Below are positions 61,263 to 64,000 of a stretch of 64,000 nucleotides of DNA, one piece after another. The stretch comes from Streptomyces ambofaciens ATCC 23877 (GTDB taxonomy: Bacteria > Actinomycetota > Actinomycetes > Streptomycetales > Streptomycetaceae): contig NZ_CP012382.1 in assembly GCF_001267885.1 (NCBI RefSeq), positions 1,475,001-1,539,000 on the forward strand, written 5' to 3'. The position numbers and the translations under genes were made by a program. A model generated the notes under the pieces. That model was not told the DNA's origin and searched no databases. It worked only from the letters and a program-made list of their open reading frames with translations. Every line of letters starts with the position of its first letter. Positions within the stretch are counted from its first letter, which is position 1.

Positions 61263-61730
61263 TCAGCCGCGCGGCGTCTCGGGCGCGGCGGCGGAACGGG
61301 CCTCGACGAGGGCGCGCAGGGCACGCGCGTCGTGCACGGCGCGTTCCCGGGCGATGCCCGGCTGGATGCCGAGCGCGGGCAGGCTGGTGCCGTCGCTGAG
61401 GTCCAGGAAGGCCCAGGGGTCGCCCTGCCTGAGGTTGACCCGGACGATCTCGGCCCAGGCGAGGCGCCGCTTGGTGGTGAGGTTGACGACGGTGACGCCG
61501 GTGTCGTCGGCGACGACCCGGGGCCGGGCCAGCAGGAGCACGACCCCGGCGAGGAGGAGGGCGGTGAACACGAAGCTGAGCCGCTCCCCCGGGCCGAGGC
61601 CGTCCAGCAGCAGGCCGACCGCCGTGATCGCCGCGAAGGTGAGCACGGCGAGGGCGGTCAGGACGGCACGGGTGCGCCCCGGGCGGAAGGTCACCGGCAG
61701 GGAGGGCAGGTCCGGTGTGGTGTCGGGCAT
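61263..61730 (-). CDS. PH-domain membrane protein
   Basis: The 155-residue protein has two transmembrane helices (AVLTALAVLTFAAITAVGLL and LSFVFTALLLAGVVLLLA), then a bacterial PH-like domain (RVVADDTGVTVVNLTTKRRL, WAEIVRVNLRQGDPWAFLDL). It directly follows hisG on the same strand, with 20 bp between. A similar gene is in the same place in S. coelicolor. Its role is unknown; it may bind membrane or a protein partner. Confidence 0.82.
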   Translation of the reverse strand: MPDTTPDLPSLPVTFRPGRTRAVLTALAVLTFAAITAVGLLLDGLGPGERLSFVFTALLLAGVVLLLARPRVVADDTGVTVVNLTTKRRLAWAEIVRVNLRQGDPWAFLDLSDGTSLPALGIQPGIARERAVHDARALRALVEARSAAAPETPRG

Positions 61731-61750
61731 GGCGTCGCTCCGGGTCGCGC

Positions 61751-62608
61751 TCAGAGACGGCAGGCGTGGATGGCCGTGGTCAGGATGGCCCGGGCACCGA
61801 TCTCGTACAGGTCGTCCATGATCCGCTGGGCCTCCTTGGCCGGGACCATCGCACGGACGGCGACCCAGCCCTCGTTGTGCAGCGGGGAGACGGTCGGGGA
61901 CTCCAGGCCGGGGGTGAGCGCGACGGCCTTCTCCAGCTGCTCCACCCGGCAGTCGTAGTCCATCATCACGTACGTCCGGGCCACCAGGACGCCCTGGAGG
62001 CGGCGCAGGAACTGCTGCACCTTGGGTTCGGTGGTCGCGTCGGGCTCCGCGCCGGAGCGGCGGATGACGACGGCCTCGGACTTCATGATGGGCTCGCCGA
62101 AGACCTCCAGACCCGCGTTGCGCAGCGAGGTCCCGGTCTCGACGACGTCCGCGATGACCTCGGCGACGCCGAGCTCGATGGCGGTCTCGACGGCGCCGTC
62201 GAGGTGGACGACGGAGGCGTCGACGCCCCGGTCGGCCAGGTGCGCGGCGACGATGCCCTCGTAGGAGGTGGCGATCGTCCTGCCCTTGAGGTCCTCGATG
62301 CCGTTCGCGGTGCCCGGCCGGCCGGCGAAGTGGAAGGTGGAGCGGGCGAAGCCGAGCGGGAGGATCACCTCGGCGTCGGCGCCGGAGTCGACCAGCAGGT
62401 CCCGGCCGGTGATGCCGATGTCGAGCCTGCCGGAGGAGACGTAGATCGCGATGTCGCGGGGGCGGAGGTAGAAGAACTCGACCTCGTTCGTCGGGTCGAC
62501 GATCCGCAGTTCCTTGGACTCGCGGCGCTGCTGGTAGCCGGCCTCATGCAGCATCTCCCCCGCGGGGCCTGACAGGGAACCCTTGTTGGGGACGGCGATG
62601 CGCAGCAT
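61751..62608 (-). CDS. hisG: ATP phosphoribosyltransferase, long form
   Basis: The first enzyme of histidine biosynthesis couples ATP and PRPP. The 285-residue length and the C-terminal ACT-like regulatory region (QFLRRLQGVLVARTYVMMDY and SPTVSPLHNEGWVAVRAMVP) mark the HisG_L type that is feedback-inhibited by histidine. The start RIAVPNKGSLSGPAGEMLHE and the PRPP loop region EVIADVVETGTSLRNAGLEV are conserved. It follows hisE by 48 bp, so the two early histidine steps are co-expressed. Confidence 0.96.
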   Translation of the reverse strand: MLRIAVPNKGSLSGPAGEMLHEAGYQQRRESKELRIVDPTNEVEFFYLRPRDIAIYVSSGRLDIGITGRDLLVDSGADAEVILPLGFARSTFHFAGRPGTANGIEDLKGRTIATSYEGIVAAHLADRGVDASVVHLDGAVETAIELGVAEVIADVVETGTSLRNAGLEVFGEPIMKSEAVVIRRSGAEPDATTEPKVQQFLRRLQGVLVARTYVMMDYDCRVEQLEKAVALTPGLESPTVSPLHNEGWVAVRAMVPAKEAQRIMDDLYEIGARAILTTAIHACRL

Positions 62609-62656
62609 GAGGTCGGCTTCCTTTGCGTGAAGGGGGTGGAGGGAAGGGGGTCCGGC

Positions 62657-62929
62657 TTAAAGGTGGGCGTAGACGTCGTCCAGGGAGATGCCGCGGGCGA
62701 CCATCATCACCTGGACGTGGTACAGCAGCTGCGAGATCTCCTCGGCCGCCGCCTCCTTGCCCTCGTACTCGGCGGCCATCCAGACCTCGGCGGCCTCCTC
62801 GACGACCTTCTTGCCGATGGCATGGACCCCCTTGTCCACCAGCTCGGCGGTGCGGGAGGTGGCGGGGTCACCGCTGACGGCCTTGTGCTGGAGCTCGGTG
62901 AAGAGCTCCTCGAAAGTCTTCTTGGACAT
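62657..62929 (-). CDS. hisE: Phosphoribosyl-ATP pyrophosphatase
   Basis: The 90-residue all-helical MazG-like enzyme carries out step two of histidine synthesis. It begins [20 protein letters not shown] and holds the metal-binding [20 protein letters not shown] with its glutamates. I prefer ATG 62929 to the in-frame ATG at 62941 because it matches family N-termini. It ends in TAA, rare here. It lies between ribH and hisG. Confidence 0.95.
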   Translation of the reverse strand: MSKKTFEELFTELQHKAVSGDPATSRTAELVDKGVHAIGKKVVEEAAEVWMAAEYEGKEAAAEEISQLLYHVQVMMVARGISLDDVYAHL

Positions 62930-62963
62930 GGTGGCGCCCACTTTACGCGTACTGCCGAGCGGC

Positions 62964-63449
62964 CTAGCGCCACGGTTCGGATACCGAGCGGAGCGTGGCC
63001 GCCGTGGCGACGGCCGCGGTCACCGCCTCGTGGCCCTTGTCCTCGCGGGAACCCTCGATGCCGGCCCGGTCCAGGGCCTGCTCCTCGGTGTCGCAGGTGA
63101 GGACACCGAAGCCGACGGGGACGCCGGTCTCCGCGGAGACCTGGACGAGGCCCTGGGTGACGCCCTGGCACACGTAGTCGAAGTGGGGGGTGCCACCGCG
63201 GATGACGACGCCGAGGGCGACGATCGCGTCGTAACCGCGGCCCGCGAGGACCTTGGCCACCACCGGGAGCTCGAAGCTGCCGGGGACCCTGAGCAGGGTC
63301 GGCTCGTCGATGCCCAGCTCGTGCAGGGCGCGCAGGGCGCCGTCGACGAGTCCGTCCATCACCTTGTCGTGCCACAGCGCCGCGACGACGGCGACCCGCA
63401 GGTCCCCCACGTTGCGTACGGTCAGTTCCGGTGCGCCCTTGCCGCTCAT
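62964..63449 (-). CDS. ribH: 6,7-dimethyl-8-ribityllumazine synthase
   Basis: The 161-residue enzyme makes lumazine from the ribityl pyrimidine and the butanone phosphate. Motifs are [24 protein letters not shown] strand and helix, [20 protein letters not shown] and the substrate site [20 protein letters not shown] with the catalytic histidine. [17 protein letters not shown] closes the fold. It lies 20 bp after ribA and before hisE, forming a riboflavin-histidine unit. Confidence 0.95.
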   Translation of the reverse strand: MSGKGAPELTVRNVGDLRVAVVAALWHDKVMDGLVDGALRALHELGIDEPTLLRVPGSFELPVVAKVLAGRGYDAIVALGVVIRGGTPHFDYVCQGVTQGLVQVSAETGVPVGFGVLTCDTEEQALDRAGIEGSREDKGHEAVTAAVATAATLRSVSEPWR

Positions 63450-63469
63450 GTCTCTCCTGGAGTCCTTGC

Positions 63470-64000
63470 TTACTGGTTGCCGCAGGTGGACACGGGGGTC
63501 GTGTCCAGCCAGGGCAGGTCGTGTCCCATCCGGTCCCGCTTGGTCCGCAGGTAGCGGAGGTTGTGCTCGCCGGCCTGGACGGGCATCGGCTCGCGTCCGG
63601 AGACCTCGATGCCGTGCCGGACGAGGGCGTCGCTCTTGTCCGGGTTGTTGGTCATCAGGCGGACGGAGCGCACGCCGAGGTCCTCGAGGATCTGGGCGCC
63701 GGCGCCGTAGTCGCGGGCGTCGGCGGGCAGGCCGAGTTCCAGGTTGGCGTCGAGGGTGTCCCGGCCGCGCTCCTGGAGTTCGTAGGCACGCAGCTTGGAC
63801 ATCAGACCGATGCCGCGTCCCTCGTGGCCGCGGAGGTAGACCACCACGCCCCGGCCCTCGGCCTGGATGCGGTCCAGGGAGGCGTCGAGCTGGGGGCCGC
63901 AGTCGCAGCGCTGGGAGCCGAAGACGTCGCCGGTGAGGCACTCGGAGTGGATGCGGACGAGGACGTCCTTCCCGTCGCCGAGGTCGCCGTGGACGAGGGC
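63470..64000 (-). CDS. ribA: GTP cyclohydrolase II / riboflavin synthesis protein RibA (C-terminal part, cut by the window edge)
   Basis: The 176 visible residues form the GTP cyclohydrolase II domain: [20 protein letters not shown] supplies the zinc cysteines, and [20 protein letters not shown] the catalytic region. [19 protein letters not shown] follows. The frame is open to base 64000, so the N-terminal part lies beyond the right edge. In actinobacteria it is often fused to a DHBP synthase domain (RibBA), which cannot be judged here. Confidence 0.93.
   Translation of the reverse strand, partial: ALVHGDLGDGKDVLVRIHSECLTGDVFGSQRCDCGPQLDASLDRIQAEGRGVVVYLRGHEGRGIGLMSKLRAYELQERGRDTLDANLELGLPADARDYGAGAQILEDLGVRSVRLMTNNPDKSDALVRHGIEVSGREPMPVQAGEHNLRYLRTKRDRMGHDLPWLDTTPVSTCGNQ

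Noticed and set aside
63450..63469. FMN riboswitch in the riboflavin genes
   Set aside because: The ribA-ribH spacer is only 20 bp. Any riboswitch would be upstream of the ribA-side genes, outside the window.

Overview
This window is a stretch of Streptomyces chromosome. The G+C content is very high, with a strong G/C bias at third codon positions. Gene families typical of the genus are present: a cvnABCD conservon, rbpA, the sporulation pair smeA-sffA, a ppm-type mannosyltransferase and DasR-type operators. Gene order agrees with my memory of the S. coelicolor region around crr-ptsI, smeA-sffA, rbpA and hisG-ribH. No prophage, insertion sequence, integrase, tRNA or CRISPR array was recognised, so this looks like core chromosome with some species-variable islands.

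Layout. 1-5.6 kb: on the minus strand, the leader and promoter of what looks like an rRNA operon leaving the window to the left; then crr-ptsI (general PTS) under a DasR-like operator, a hypothetical gene and acetoacetyl-CoA synthetase. 5.8-11.4 kb: a GH31 glycosidase, a NUDIX hydrolase, a VanX-like dipeptidase and an EAL-GGDEF protein. 12-19 kb: glycerol facilitator and glycerol kinase (with a TTA codon), then the convergent cvnD-C-B-A conservon. 19.4-27.6 kb: a small membrane protein, then a four-gene minus-strand operon resembling a MukBEF/MksBEF/Wadjet SMC complex. That operon has a kleisin-like gene, a small proline-rich gene coupled at both ends, a MukE-like gene and a 1554-residue ATPase; no Toprim nuclease gene lies beside it. 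27.9-31 kb: a GntR regulator divergent from an MFS carrier and a DUF1445 protein, with a clear 19-bp operator. 31.2-35.3 kb: two coupled GT4 glycosyltransferases and a HEAT-like protein. 35.6-38.5 kb: an ankyrin protein, smeA and sffA. 38.6-43.1 kb: a MocR regulator divergent from a DUF161 membrane protein, a glycerophosphodiesterase and an MFS carrier. 43.2-45.6 kb: rbpA with a sigma-R promoter, fxsA and ppm. 46-51 kb: amidohydrolase, Lrp regulator, two small proteins and acyl-CoA dehydrogenase. 51-56.4 kb: a secreted GH18 chitinase with two DasR-like sites, a TetR regulator, a tiny membrane protein, a Tat-exported C39-like peptidase, a dense GC-rich repeat region and a P-loop kinase. 56.4-64 kb: a possible small RNA, an EccA/CbbX-type AAA ATPase (with a TTA codon), two CBS-domain membrane proteins, a PH-domain protein, hisG, hisE, ribH and the 3' part of ribA.

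How the parts connect. The PTS genes and the chitinase gene both carry TGGTCTAGACCA-like sites, so one window shows both ends of the chitin/N-acetylglucosamine response. Developmental links appear at smeA-sffA, the conservon and the two TTA-containing (bldA-dependent) genes. Short tandem GC-rich repeats recur both between genes and inside low-complexity protein tails. The least explained items are the SMC-like operon, the GH31 protein lacking its acid/base aspartate, the hexad-repeat protein, the 20-bp repeat array and the candidate small RNA. Functions are assigned by reading motifs, without database searches.
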